DNA of 64,000 bases, from positions 186,001 through 250,000 of the forward strand of contig JAPFBL010000364.1 in the NCBI GenBank assembly GCA_026182355.1. Direction: 5' to 3'. Origin of the DNA: Hermatobates lingyangjiaoensis. Taxonomy: Eukaryota > Arthropoda > Insecta > Hemiptera > Hermatobatidae. The position numbers and the translations under genes are program-made. Position 1 is the stretch's first letter; each line of letters starts with the position of its first letter. The notes beneath the pieces were generated by a model. It worked only from the letters and a program-made list of their open reading frames with translations, did no database searches and was not told the origin of the DNA. Positions 12,690-22,960 of this stretch are shown here, in pieces.

Positions 12690-13080
12690 GCGCCACTAAT
12701 AGCCTCTGACACTCAACTCCGACTTTCGGCCTTCACGAGGCTACCCTGTTAACCTGCTATATGCAGGGTCAAACGAAAGAGGAGGAGAAGGTGATCAGGG
12801 GCTGGGCCCCACCACCTTCGTTTCCCATCCTTCCTAATCCCCAAATCCACTCCTTTTATCCCAGCCCCAATCTAAGGTGTTATGCGATCCGTGCCGAAGG
12901 ATGGATGATACAGGGCTTTCTGTATATGAACGGAGCCTCAAGGGAACCAGGCGACCTCCTTGAGTAAATAGCCTTACTCCGATATGCGGTGCTCTGCCGG
13001 AACGGACAACATACCACCGATAGAGCTTCAGGGATTTTCCCCTGTAAGGAGAAGGAAGTCTGGAGACCATCCTACGGAAG
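12690..13080. other. GC-rich block, probable upstream part of a non-LTR fragment
   Basis: Distinctly GC-richer than its surroundings and directly upstream of the RNase H-like fragment at 13081. Overlapping open frames on both strands (12761-12967 plus; 12834-13070 minus) show no recognised domain. It could be a decayed part of the same retrotransposon or an unrelated repeat. Confidence 0.35.
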
Positions 13081-13475
13081 CGCAGAGGGTCCCAAAGTGC
13101 TAACTAGTGGGAACCTCCCACAAGTGCACCTGAGGACCCGAAGAAGACCATCCTGAAGAAGAAGAAAGGAGGTACTTTCTCCCGAAACATAGGGAGCCTG
13201 ACTGGACATTATCAATTATGGTTTGTGCAGATTCTGCAAAGAGGAAGAAACACCGTTGCACCTGCTGATAACTTGTAAGGCAACTTTGCTGCAGAGAGGC
13301 AGGTGCTTCGGGACACTCAACAAAACCATAGAAAAACTTTTACCGCTGGAACCAGGAAAAGTACTGAGCTTCTTGGAGGCGTTAAAGCTAATTGCTGGGG
13401 TACTTTAGTACAGAAGAGGGGAAGTGCAATAGTTTTTTTTTTAAGACGCAATGCTATAGTCACCCTCAAATAATA
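13081..13475 (+). pseudogene. Non-LTR retrotransposon 3' fragment: RNase H C-terminal region and 3' UTR
   Basis: The conceptual translation across frames contains an SLTGHYQL-like stretch, then CRFCKEEETPLHLL followed by C and a leucine-rich tail. This is the usual end of the RNase H region in Jockey/I/LOA-type elements (TGH, then CRFCxEEEETPxHxL, then a Cys). The downstream piece with FLEAL and the 3' UTR containing GACGCARTGCTATAGTCACC recurs at 36309, 56578 and 57660. Frames shift between the TGH and CRFC parts, so the copy is dead. Reverse transcriptase is absent. Confidence 0.7.
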
Positions 13476-14590
13476 ATAAAAAAAATGTACAAAATAAAAT
13501 AAGGAAGAGAGTATATACCCTAGGATGTGTGTCTGTGGTACAACTGACTGGGAATAGGATGGAAGTTGGTGAGGATATGGAGTGTGCATCTGTTTCATAT
13601 TGAAAAGCAGGTACATTCTTTGTTATTTTTTTTCCCCAAAAGTTAGGCAGGGCCTTTACATTCGCTCTAAGACTAAGTGTAGAAAACATATTGATAAATA
13701 AACTAGTGATATTCTTGCTATAATTAATATAATAAACTTTATATATAATATTGTCAATAATATAATAACATTGTATGTATTATTGTTGTTAATAACAACA
13801 ATGAAATAACAATATATTATCTTAATAATATACCGTTATCAAATATAATGATAAATGATTATATTTTAACATATTATATGGCATATAATATCTTAAAATA
13901 TGTGACTTTTGTGTATTGCAGTTATGAAAACTAAATTTCAATGCAATAGGGTTTTGTAAAATTAAAATATATTCATACTGATAGATGAAAAGCTGTCTAC
14001 GAGTATGAATTGATTGTTTTACTTATTAATCTAGAAAACATGATTTGAAGTAATTACTATTAAAATGATGAAACAGGCCTCTTATAACTGAATTGGGTGG
14101 GTATCAAAGAACAAATGAGCCAAACTTTTACCTTTAGTAGAACACTAAGATCAACGTAAAGAACCTTATCCGTTCTTAATCAAGTTATCAGATTAATAAA
14201 TTATCAGGATCTAAAAAATTCTCCTTCTTGATTCTCATCAATTAGTAACGTAATTTTATACATATTTTTTAAAAAAAAAATAACTCACTTTTTAACGAAA
14301 CCAATACTGTGATAGATATTTTAAACAGCAATTAGTCAATGAGCCCCATGAAATGAGACTTGACCCTGCAGAGAGCTGCTCACCTGCAATGTTTGCTTCT
14401 CTTTAGTCTGCGCTAAAATATTGATTCGATTAGAGTAAGTGTTTTGTTTCATACTGCACTCCTTTTTTTCTTTTCCTTTTAAAAAAGAAATATATTTTTA
14501 TATGGATCTCATGTTTAAATGTTTGCATATATATAATATATACACTTTGGTTTGTTATATTCGTAATTGTGCGTTATTTACTCATACTGC
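13476..14590. other. AT-rich DNA, nothing recognised
   Basis: Begins with AATAATAATAAA, probably the tail of the retrotransposon fragment. The rest is low-complexity A/T sequence with ATAATA runs near 13720-13860. No gene-like frame stands out. Confidence 0.5.
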
Positions 14591-14920
14591 GGTAAAACAA
14601 TAATACAAAGTCTCCAGACAAAAGAACTTTTTTACTCTTACTTCTAGGTGAAAAGTACGAGTTTCAAAACACTTTTTTTGTGTTTATCATCACGTAAAGT
14701 TCTAGAAATCAAATTATAAATTAAAAGTTACAAAAATAAAACATAATTATCATATATAATTTTATTATATATAATTCTGGTTTATTTTTTAAATTTTTAA
14801 CTTTTAATTTGTAATTTGTATTGTACAAGTTTATCTGATTATGAACACAAAGTATTTGAAACACGTAGATTGAATACAAAAATTTCTTTTATGTGGAGAC
14901 TTTGTATTATAGTTTTACCC
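14591..14920. repeat. PLE terminal-repeat palindrome with facing hammerhead-like motifs
   Basis: Outer arms GTAAAAC..AATACAAAGTCTCC (14591-14615) and their complement (14900-14920) frame two decayed hammerhead-like motifs. On the minus strand at 14652-14700, GUGAUGA, U, AAACAC/GUGUUU, then GAAACUCGUA. On the plus strand at 14829-14876, CUGAUUA, U, GAACAC/GUAUUU, then GAAACACGUA. The two point away from each other, as in the better preserved pairs at 43852/43985. Confidence 0.55.
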
Positions 14921-15480
14921 TAGTATGGCTTTTATATGAATGTGTAAATATATTTCTTATAGAATTATTTTTAAAGACTGTGTTTCCAAGTATAAGTTCT
15001 CATAACATATCCTCGTTCTCAACTACCTTATCCCTTTGAGAGCTTCAGAAGAGCTACATCTCTTTCATGGGTACAGATATCGTAGACAAAACCTCAATTT
15101 TCAATCTATTTTCTTCTCCTATTTTATCATATTTTATTTTTAATTTTAATTTTTATTTTTTTTTATTATATTAAATCTTAAATTATTTTTTTACATTCTT
15201 ATTTTCAGAGGTGGTATATTTATTTTTATTTATTATGATTTATTTACAGTTGTTTCTTTCATATAATAAATTTCATCAGCTGTCTTTTAGTTAAAAAAAA
15301 AAAGTCCACTTCTTATTGGCATTAATGATTGAATCACATGCCAGTCAAGTGCTTTTTACTCTTTCCTTTTAACTTTAGCTTGGTTCATTCCTCCGGGTGT
15401 CGATAGACGTCGAAATATTAAACTGAGTGTTTTGTGTGCTTTTCTCAATTTTATCGTATTCATTATTCTGTCAGACCATT
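14921..15480. other. AT-rich spacer, nothing recognised
   Basis: T-rich sequence between the PLE palindrome and element A copy 5. A CGTCGAAATATTAAACTGAG stretch at about 15409-15428 recalls a PLE end but has no hammerhead core beside it. Confidence 0.4.
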
Positions 15481-17108
15481 TTTACTTTACTATAAGTAAA
15501 GTATAGTGATCGTGAAAAAATTCGATCTCGAGATTTTGAAGGAATTACATGTTTTGAGGTCCCAGAAGTCGTTTTATGACGTTTTTACGATGATGTCTGT
15601 GTGTGTGTGGGTGGGTGGGTGGGTGGGTGGGTGGGTGCGTGTGTTAGCATTGCTTGTTACAACGCTACGGTCCAGAATCTTTAATGGATCAAGTTGATAT
15701 TTTACACAAAAATGGGCCCCAAAAAGACGAAGATCCCTATTGTTTGGGAAGAATTATGCTTGACGGGAAAGTCACTTTTTTTGCCAAAAACCGTTTTTTT
15801 TTAAAAAACATTTATTTCTCTTAAACTGATACCCTAGAGTTTTGAAATTTTGACATTATCTTTAAGATTACAAATGGAACAAACGAAAAATATATTCAGA
15901 ATTTTAAAACAACAGGAAATATTTTTTTTCAATAAAATGTAAAAATTTTGACTTATAATTCAATCTCAAACCTTGTGAGAGCGATACAAGCCATACTGTT
16001 TGACGGACAAGAATGAAACTATGCCTATAAATAGAACATTATATGGAGAATGAGTTGAGATATTTTTTTTCAAAATTACATTCGCTAAAGGGGCGTTACA
16101 GTACGATTTGTGTTTTCAGAAAATGTTTTTTTGACGCTAAACGGCTCGTTAAAAAATAATGAAAATTTGAACAAAAATGGAACAAAAAATTAGCAATTCA
16201 TAAAAAAAAAAAATCATGAAGTTTCAATTACGGCAAAGAGCAATAGCGATATAAAAACTCTTTGTTTATCCTAGACTAAGAGATCACCTGCTATACTTGT
16301 CAAATTTTTTGTATTTTTTTACATTCTTTACATTGACTTAGAAATTTTTTGAGCAAATCCACTGAGATGAAATTGATGTTTCTAATGGAAAAATGAAAAT
16401 ATATTATTGACTTATAAGAGATGTAAGAGAAATAATATTGTGCAGGTAAATGATAACACTCATTAAAAAAAAATTCGTATATATGTTATTTGAGAAAGGG
16501 GAAGGAAAATGATCTTATTAAATACTAAGAAGCCATAAAATTCCCAGTATAATAATTCTGTTAAAAACCAAAAATGTAAAAGATAATTCAAATTATAAAT
16601 CTTTCGTTTAGAGATTAATAACTGTAATTATCGTACGTCTTTAATTATAAATCACCTTAAAACAACAAGTAAAACAACAACCTTAAAACAAGTATTTTCC
16701 TTTTTTAAATTTGAAAATTTTACTTGAATATTCAATGTAGAAGGATGTCAAGTAAAAGATGTAAGAAATTCTCTGGCTATTTGAACAAAAGCCATATTCT
16801 CTTGAAGGAGAATATTTCGTATCAGGAAATGTTCACTTTAGTTTTTCAAAAATGTTATTACTGCTGTAGTTATACCAATGAAATTATTTGCAAATAATAA
16901 ATTATTTGTGATGTACAAAAATAAGCTTATAAATTGATATGTCCTTCAATCACTATCTGTACTACCACACGAATGCAATGCTAATAATTATATCCCATTT
17001 AGATATTTATGTTATGCTTAAATGTTACGTTATGTTTTACATACTCAAGAAATTTGACATTGAGTTACTTATAGTAAAGTAGAGTGTAGGCCACTCCAGA
17101 TTTTTCAT
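15481..17108 (+). mobile_element. Element A copy 5, complete solo copy
   Basis: The cleanest isolated copy, about 1.63 kb. It starts with TTTACTTTACTATAAGTAAA after CAGACCATT and ends CCACTCCAGATTTTT before CATTCTAGC. Microsatellite GTGTGGGTGGG at about 15598-15637; the conserved open patch follows from about 15640 with a few substitutions. No clear target duplication other than T runs on both sides. Useful for defining element limits because it is not in an array. Confidence 0.82.
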
Positions 17109-17256
17109 TCTAGCAATGTTGTTGTATCCATAATTTACGTAGTACTAACCAGTTTATAATGATTTAGGTAGGTTGAAGAAATAGTACCCAAAAAGGTAAT
17201 AGTAATTCTAAGGCAGTGCAATCAGTTATTATGTGGTATTTACTCATCGTAGAGTA

Positions 17257-17412
17257 AAAAGGTTAATGAAATAGTCTCCACATATACAACTTTGAAGTTG
17301 TACCACAGACTCTGAAGTTTGGCTTCATGCCTGAAGAAGAACACTACGTGTTCGAAGTTCCTTGTTTAGATTATTAAACTTGTATAAGTAGAGACTATTT
17401 CCTTAACTTTTT
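17257..17412 (+). repeat. Short PLE-type palindrome with hammerhead-like motif
   Basis: Arms AAAAGGTTAATGAAATAGTC (17258-17277) and GACTATTTCCTTAACTTTTT (17388-17407) flank a hammerhead-like core at 17325-17368: CUGAAGA, A, stem II GAACAC/GUGUUC with loop UAC, then GAAG in place of GAAA. The arm sequence links it to the repeat at 12521. The changed GAAA suggests an inactive relic. Confidence 0.55.
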
Positions 17413-18408
17413 ACCTAATAATAGGCAATGGTAAATAATGATATAGAATATTGAGACGATTTTGAATTTAAATGTTGTGTGAATTAAGTATATTTTGAGT
17501 CTGCACTTTCTGAAGAAAATCTAGTAGTTTTGACCTTAATGGTTGTTAAAATTTGCTTCAATAGATAATTTAATAATCTTTCATGTAATAATTGACTCCG
17601 ATTTTGTTTTTAAATCTGTTAAAAAACGAAGATTACTTGTTGCCTGATTATGGTTAAAAAAAGGTTATTATAATAACCTTTAATAATAATAAGCTTATAA
17701 TATAATAAGCATAATATTATATTATGCTTGAAAGGTGATCGTTCACAAAGTAGACTGGAGAGGCCCTTATATTGGGGACTACATGGGTTTAGCTCCAGCA
17801 AAAAGATAATAAGTTGCTATTGATTACAGCAAACGTTTTCCGCTAAATAATTGAAATCCCAGCGAAGGGCGACATTGCAATGACGTCAGAACCCTTTTCA
17901 AACAAAGCCTCCCCAACGGTGGAGCAGTTTGTGTATAAACGTTCCATGTCACACAAAACTAATAGGCACCCCCAGCTGTGTGGTTTTCACAGCCACTCGT
18001 GTCAGCTAAAGGCGAAATTGCGTAACCACCACCCCTGTTTAGTTTGCATTCTTCAGCAATCGACCTTTTAAATAATTTAGATGCCTAACTTTAATATTTT
18101 AACTGTTTAACAGTATTTTGTGATTCTGTGATTGTATAACTCACATTACTTTCAACATGTCTTCGCTATTAACGACTCTTTCTGAAGCAATAACTTTCAA
18201 CCAACTTATTCATAATAATTAGAGTAGGTAACCTCAAACATAAAGTACTTGTGTAAATCACGTAGTCTGTCAAGTCCCTTATTTATGAATGTTCAATTTG
18301 GGTGCATCGTATGTTACAATGAACGTAAATATAGGCTTGTGCGTAAACTTTATTTTAATATAGTGTTTTCTAATCGTGATAACGTGGGCAATATGTTAAT
18401 AACATGAG
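17413..18408. other. Mostly AT-rich DNA with one GC-richer patch
   Basis: A GC-richer patch at about 17840-18070 includes a TGACGTCA palindrome (17880-17887) and a 63-codon open frame with no recognisable domain. About 18290-18405 may be the upstream decayed part of the PLE remnant that follows. Nothing else recognised. Confidence 0.4.
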
Positions 18409-18660
18409 TCCGGTGGTATTTATAAAATTTCTTGCAAAAATTGCCATAAAATTTATCTTGGTTAAACTAGTAAATCTTTAAAGACACGTGTAAAACAAGA
18501 CTAATACAACGTAAGTAGACAGGAAAAAAGTAGCGCCTTATTCTTGCATATAAATAATGGAAATCATCATATTGATTGGACAGGAGCTAAATGTAATACC
18601 TATGAAAACCCGTGTTGTTAAGAAATATTATTGAATCATCTCTAATTAAATTTAATAGAT
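18409..18660 (+). pseudogene. Penelope-like element GIY-YIG endonuclease remnant, family 1
   Basis: Translating from 18409 gives SGGIYKISCKNCHKIYLG, a stop, then TSKSLKTRVKQ and, after a second stop, RQEKSSALFLH and HHIDWTGAK. This matches the PLE endonuclease pattern: GIY, paired cysteines, YIG (here YLG), TxxSLKxR with the catalytic arginine, ALxxH and IDWxxAK. A frame change then leads to RNIIESSLIKF in the next frame. Two in-frame stops and at least one shift make it a pseudogene. No RT part precedes it. Confidence 0.75.
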
Positions 18661-18944
18661 CACGGTTTATTTTGAATTTATGTATTTGCTGTATGTGGTT
18701 CTTTGGCGCTCCTGAAGAGATTTGCATAGGATCCACCACAACAACCTTGTCAAGGCGTCTCACTATGCACATCTTTTCAGGAGTGTCAAAGAACCACATA
18801 CAGCAAATACATAAATTCAAAATAAACCGTGAAACCATTGTACAAAACACAAAATTAATAGCAAGAGAAAACGATGAAAGAAAATTACGAATAATAAAAG
18901 CATTGTATATCCCAGAGAAAGCCTCAGGCATAAATCAAAGTTAG
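18661..18944 (+). pseudogene. Penelope-clade GIY-YIG endonuclease C-terminal fragment inside a palindrome
   Basis: The open frame reads CIGSTTTTLSRRLTMH, then GVSKNHIQQIH, then RETIVQN and RIIKALYI before a stop at 18942-18944. This is the Penelope YIG segment (xTTTTLSRRLTxHL, with the catalytic Arg), then APKNH and the REII/ALYI end. The segment LNLCICCMWFFGAP upstream is the reverse complement of KNHIQQIHKFKIN downstream, so 18663-18705 and about 18785-18830 are inverted copies: a second fragment lies on the minus strand. It was joined to the family 1 remnant by rearrangement. Confidence 0.72.
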
Positions 18945-19440
18945 AATTTTAGCATAGATCTAAGGTTATTCGCAAATGCCAATATTTAGTGCGAGGCATT
19001 AACGATGATCAACTACATTCAAGAGACGACCCCCCCCCCCCCTCCCCACAGATATCTCAACCCACAACTAGGACATAGTTCAGTTTGTGAATTGACTCTC
19101 ATACGATGTGACATTAGATTATAACTTACTCAATACATTATTTGTAAGCTTAGCCTGAGAATGGTCTACTAGACCAAAACATGTCGTTATTTTATTTAAG
19201 ATAATAATTCGTTAGTTGTACCTCTCAGATATAAATAGTGTCAGAATGTGTAATATTCATTACACAAACACTGGTTTCTCTGGAGGACACTATAGAAACT
19301 CTCTAAAAAGGTAATAACGCATGGAATTGGCATGAAGTTTTTAAAAACGCACACACACACACACATACACACAAACTTTATATATATTATATATACATAT
19401 ATATGTATATATAACTGAAAAAACAAACATAAAGAATGAG
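18945..19440. other. Spacer with C-run, CA and TA repeats
   Basis: A run of about 12 C at 19029-19041, (CA)n at about 19350-19375 and a TATATA tract at 19380-19412. No gene recognised. Confidence 0.5.
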
Positions 19441-19449
19441 AACATAGGT

Positions 19450-19752
19450 ACTCGGTCAGTTCTTCAGGTTCAAATTAAACTCTCATTGCCAACGTTTCGG
19501 TCTTTATATAAAAAGCTTTTTCATAGGCAGAACTATAAATTTTGAAAGAGAAAAAACTATATATTACATTACAAATTATTTTACAAAGAAAAATAGTAAA
19601 AACTACAGTTGTTGTTGAAATTCACAGACTATTGTAATAATTACTTTTTTCTGTTTCAAAATTTATACTTCTGCCTATGAAAAAGGTTTTAAATAAAGAC
19701 CGAAACGTTGGCAATGAGAGTTTAATTTGAACCTGAAGAACTGACTGAGTCC
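19450..19752. repeat. PLE-type palindrome with two facing decayed hammerhead-like motifs
   Basis: Arms at 19450-19508 and 19690-19750 are near-exact inverted copies. The motif at 19672-19718 (plus) and its mirror at 19485-19533 (minus) contain CCUAUGAAAAA, a stem II ending GACC, GAAACGUU and GGC; UGCC and GGCA can close stem I. The CUGANGA core has degraded to CUAUGAAA, so activity is unlikely, but the GAAAC side and stem I are kept. Confidence 0.5.
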
Positions 19753-19789
19753 CGATAAACTTTAGTTTATATATATATATATATAGGTG

Positions 19790-20880
19790 TATATATCAAA
19801 CGGTCGATATATTATTGAATCTGCTATATACCATATATACTATATATATATATATATATAATACAAGAAATTCAAATCTGAAAGAGTTGCGGTCGCAACT
19901 AAATAATTTTTATGAAGTTAATTATAATTTTTGATAGTAGGGCATCTTTTAACTAGGGAAATCTGAAGTTATTGTTCTGAAGTCATGGGGGATGTTTTGA
20001 AATTATTTTTGTAATAAGTTGATACTGGTGAAAGCCTTGTTACGCTATGCAGTGTTTTTAAATCAAGATACAGTTTTACTTGAAGCAAGGCTGGGGTGAT
20101 TATTTGCGGAGTCATTTGTTGGGCCAGATGGAAGCAGGTAGCTCATTAGCACAGGAGTGCTGGTGCAGGCCTAACAAGCTTCACCTCTCCCCTAATGGGG
20201 TAACCTGCTCGCACAACCTGACATTTCAAAACGGCTTATTTCCTTTCAGCAATTCCTCACTTTTCACTTAAACACTTAGTCAAATGGTCAGTTCAATATT
20301 ATACCATTCAATCGTTGTAGTTTCAATTGCTATTAAGCTTTGTCAAAAGAACATTTTTATTTCATAATAAACAATTTTGCATAAAATACTTAACAAAATT
20401 TATCAAAATAATCCCTATTATCGTAAAAAAATTATTAAAATACGACAGTTTACGTTTTATTAGGTAAAAATAGTAATAAACTCAATATATTGGGGAAAAC
20501 GGTGTTTAACAGAATAAAGGAAGTTGGTGCGGGAAAGGTGTTATATTCAAAACACACAGGAAAGATAAACAATAAGAATGAATAATGCATTTTAAAATTT
20601 AACCCTCTCGTGTACATAACGTGAATAGAAATTAAAATTAATTAATATAAAAATAAAATTCTAATCGTATGATACAAGCTATTTAAAGTTCATAAATGCA
20701 TCAAACCTAACAAGTAAAATATATATAATTACAGAGTAAAAAGAAATAGTATTGAAATAATGTATACACTTGTGAGCCAATTTTTAAAGACAATCTCATA
20801 GCGCGATTTTTAATGAGCATAATTTATGTATACAAATTTGAATTACGAAACAAAATTAATGTGAGTCTTAGTATCTGTCT
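19790..20880. other. TA repeats and unassigned DNA
   Basis: TA tracts at 19764-19785 and 19840-19860. A GC-richer patch at about 20080-20270 has a 63-codon open frame without recognisable features. The remainder is AT-rich. Confidence 0.4.
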
Positions 20881-20893
20881 TTCGTGGTTCTAT

Positions 20894-20925
20894 ACATATA
20901 TATATATATATATACATAACACATA

Positions 20926-20969
<44 letters not shown>
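20894..20969. repeat. (TA)n microsatellite
   Basis: Two TA tracts split by ACATAACACATAACACACA. They adjoin a PLE terminal segment at 20975-21070, as other TA tracts in this window adjoin PLE ends. Confidence 0.85.
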
Positions 20970-20972
<3 letters not shown>

Positions 20973-20974
20973 AT

Positions 20975-21070
20975 AGGAAAAAGAAAAACAATAAAGACAC
21001 ACACAAAAATGACTCACAACGATATTTCGACAGTCATCGTCATAGGGCAGAAGTATTCCCTTTTAGTAGC
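20975..21070 (-). ncRNA. PLE terminal segment with decayed hammerhead-like motif
   Basis: On the minus strand (21066 to 21024): CUGCCCUAUGACGAUGACUG, UCGAAAUAUCG, then UUGUGAG. It is closely related to the plus-strand segment at 45040-45095. The CUGA part is damaged (CUAUGACGA), GAAA is intact. The adjacent ACACACACAAAAATGACTC is shared with the 45-kb copy, so the same PLE family is present at both sites. Confidence 0.45.
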
Positions 21071-21341
21071 TGAATCTAACTGAGTGGTCGGTCGAATGCG
21101 ACTAACATGCAATCACTCTGCCGGCCGTACTAGGTAAGCTACTAACTGCAGAGAGAAAAATAACAAAAAATAACAAATAAAAGCAAATAAAAATAACAGA
21201 AGGAGAAGAATAGTAAATGAAGCAATGAACAATTAAAAAAAAAATTAACGGTACAAGTTGAGGCCAGGAGGAGAGCGAGCTTTGAAAAGACAGATAATTG
21301 CCTCCTCTGAAGCTGTTAAAGTAACCATATATATATAAAAA

Positions 21342-21444
21342 TACCGTAACGAGAGGTCTTCGTCAGAGTCTTCGTCGTTCGTTTTGACTGCTTGTTACGG
21401 TTGAAAGATCTTAACCTTTTTTCACTATTATTGTATTGGTCTGA

Positions 21445-21494
<50 letters not shown>

Positions 21495-21598
21495 TCAGAC
21501 CAATACAATAATAGTGAAAAAAGGTTAAGATCTTTCAACCGTAACAAACAGTCAAAACGAACGACGAAGACTCTGACGAAGACCTCTCGTTACGGTAT
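21342..21598. repeat. Near-perfect 257-bp palindrome of a PLE end
   Basis: Left arm from TACCGTAACGAGAGGTCTTC and right arm ending GACCTCTCGTTACGGTA are reverse complements over about 115 bp, with a CA/TA repeat centre at 21445-21492. Each arm has the core CUGACGA and part of stem II at its outer end, followed not by GAAA but by AUAUUUU. A second piece, TTACGGTTGAAAGATCTTAA, carries the GAAA half. The hammerhead is thus split or recombined in each arm. Confidence 0.8.
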
Positions 21599-22301
21599 AT
21601 TTTCACATTTATTCTTGTGGTTTGAACAATGATTGCTATTTCACGTGGTTATTGTAGAAAATGACTTATACAAAGGAAACGTCATGTCTATCAGGTTTTG
21701 AGGGCCTATTCGAACTTTAGCGCCGAAGATAACTCAAAAGACTTCAAATGCCAATGTTGCGGGTTCGATTCCCTCAAAGTTTTAAATATTTTATTATCTA
21801 TTTAGTTCAGAATGTGTGCAAACAATCAATCAAGATCAACAGAATTTGATAAGTACGGAGATAGGAATTCACCGAACATATCGAATTAGTGATATTCAAG
21901 TAGTATAATTGCGAGTGAATGTTATTAAGCATGAAGATGATTTGTTCCAAAAAAATAGGGTACAATATTTTTCCTATACTTAAATATCAATAAATTATTA
22001 AATATATTCATAACTAATCAATAAATTATGAAAAATATATTTTCAATTTAATTAAAACCTTTTACGACTCTTTGATTGTTTATGGTACATTTCGAAACAA
22101 AAAACACTAATCATAAAAACATTAATTACAGTTTCGAATTGTTACTCTGAAAAAATTAAATTCATTGAGAACTATAACACATATATGATACCCGAAGCAC
22201 ATACATAGTTTATATTTATCGCAATTTTTTAAAACCAGGAAGTTGAAACATTTTTTTCTTTCTTATTGAATACTGTATTAATTTATGTTTCTTTTTTTCA
22301 G
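21599..22301. other. AT-rich DNA upstream of the candidate exon
   Basis: No repeat family recognised. If 22302-22375 is an exon, this is intron or upstream sequence. The last 70 bp contain a pyrimidine-rich tract before the acceptor AG. Confidence 0.4.
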
Positions 22302-22375
22302 GTTGGGAGTGAATCGTAAAAGGCCAAAGTGATTTTAGTGAAATCATGCTACCAGAAACAACTATAATCCAAGAG
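22302..22375 (+). CDS. Candidate host exon with a start codon (first coding exon)
   Basis: A 74-bp segment is preceded by CTTTTTTTCAG (strong polypyrimidine tract and acceptor) and followed by GTATGTTTTTTT (good donor). Inside, ATG at 22346 has an A at -3 and opens a frame of 10 codons, MLPETTIIQE, that ends exactly at the donor in phase 0. The 44 nt before the ATG would be 5' UTR. This looks like the first coding exon of a gene with long introns. No homologue is recognised from so short a peptide and no partner exon was found in the window, so chance cannot be excluded. Confidence 0.4.
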
Positions 22376-22555
22376 GTATGTTTTTTTCTAATTATTTACT
22401 GTTCTCAGTAAAATAAGTTTTTACTATGTTTGGATTGAAAATATTTTTTAATATTTCAGTGCTTGTAATTAGTATTATAGTGAGTAATATATATTTCCAT
22501 ATTACCAATACTATTGGTATTGCTGTTAGTAAAATAGAAAAATTTTAAAATAAAC

Positions 22556-22680
22556 ACGTAAAATAACAATCAACATCCAAACCATAATAAGAAATGAGAA
22601 AAAAGACCAAGATATTTCAATCATAACAAGCGATCTTCGTCATTTTTTACTCATTTCTTATTATGGTTTGAACATTGATA
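22556..22680. repeat. Decayed PLE palindrome
   Basis: Arms ACCATAATAAGAAATGAG and CTCATTTCTTATTATGGTTT (22576-22594; 22649-22669) are inverted copies and match the ends of the PLE palindromes at 41164 and 44690. The centre keeps CAAGATATTTCAATC and CGATCTTCGTCA, remnants of the GAAA and CUGACGA halves of a minus-strand hammerhead, too mutated to fold. Confidence 0.6.
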
Positions 22681-22960
22681 TAGTAAGATATATTGGTAAA
22701 AAAGTAGTAAGTTAGTGTCGATTTTTTTTCAGTTTCTTAAATATAGTAATATTTTTTTATTACAAATTAAAATTATGTTGGATAAATTTTATTAAAAATT
22801 AAAAGTCTTACTTGATTATTGAGTTTTGTTACTCTACCAAATGATGTTATGTGTTTGCTTTTCATTTACGTCAGCAGTTCTCAATGTGATTAGGAAAACA
22901 TCAAGTATTATTAATTATAGGGTTATAAAGAATAACCTGGTGAGCTTGACAGTCTAGGAT

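Noticed and set aside
13317..13689. Minus-strand open frames of 82-99 codons
   Set aside because: They overlap the antisense of the RNase H-type fragment and contain no recognisable domain.
17880..17887. TGACGTCA as a CRE regulatory site
   Set aside because: A single 8-bp palindrome with no promoter or gene nearby is not evidence of function.
18587..18931. Opposed 110- and 114-codon frames at 18.6-18.9 kb as two genes
   Set aside because: They are the two strands of a palindrome made of Penelope endonuclease fragments.
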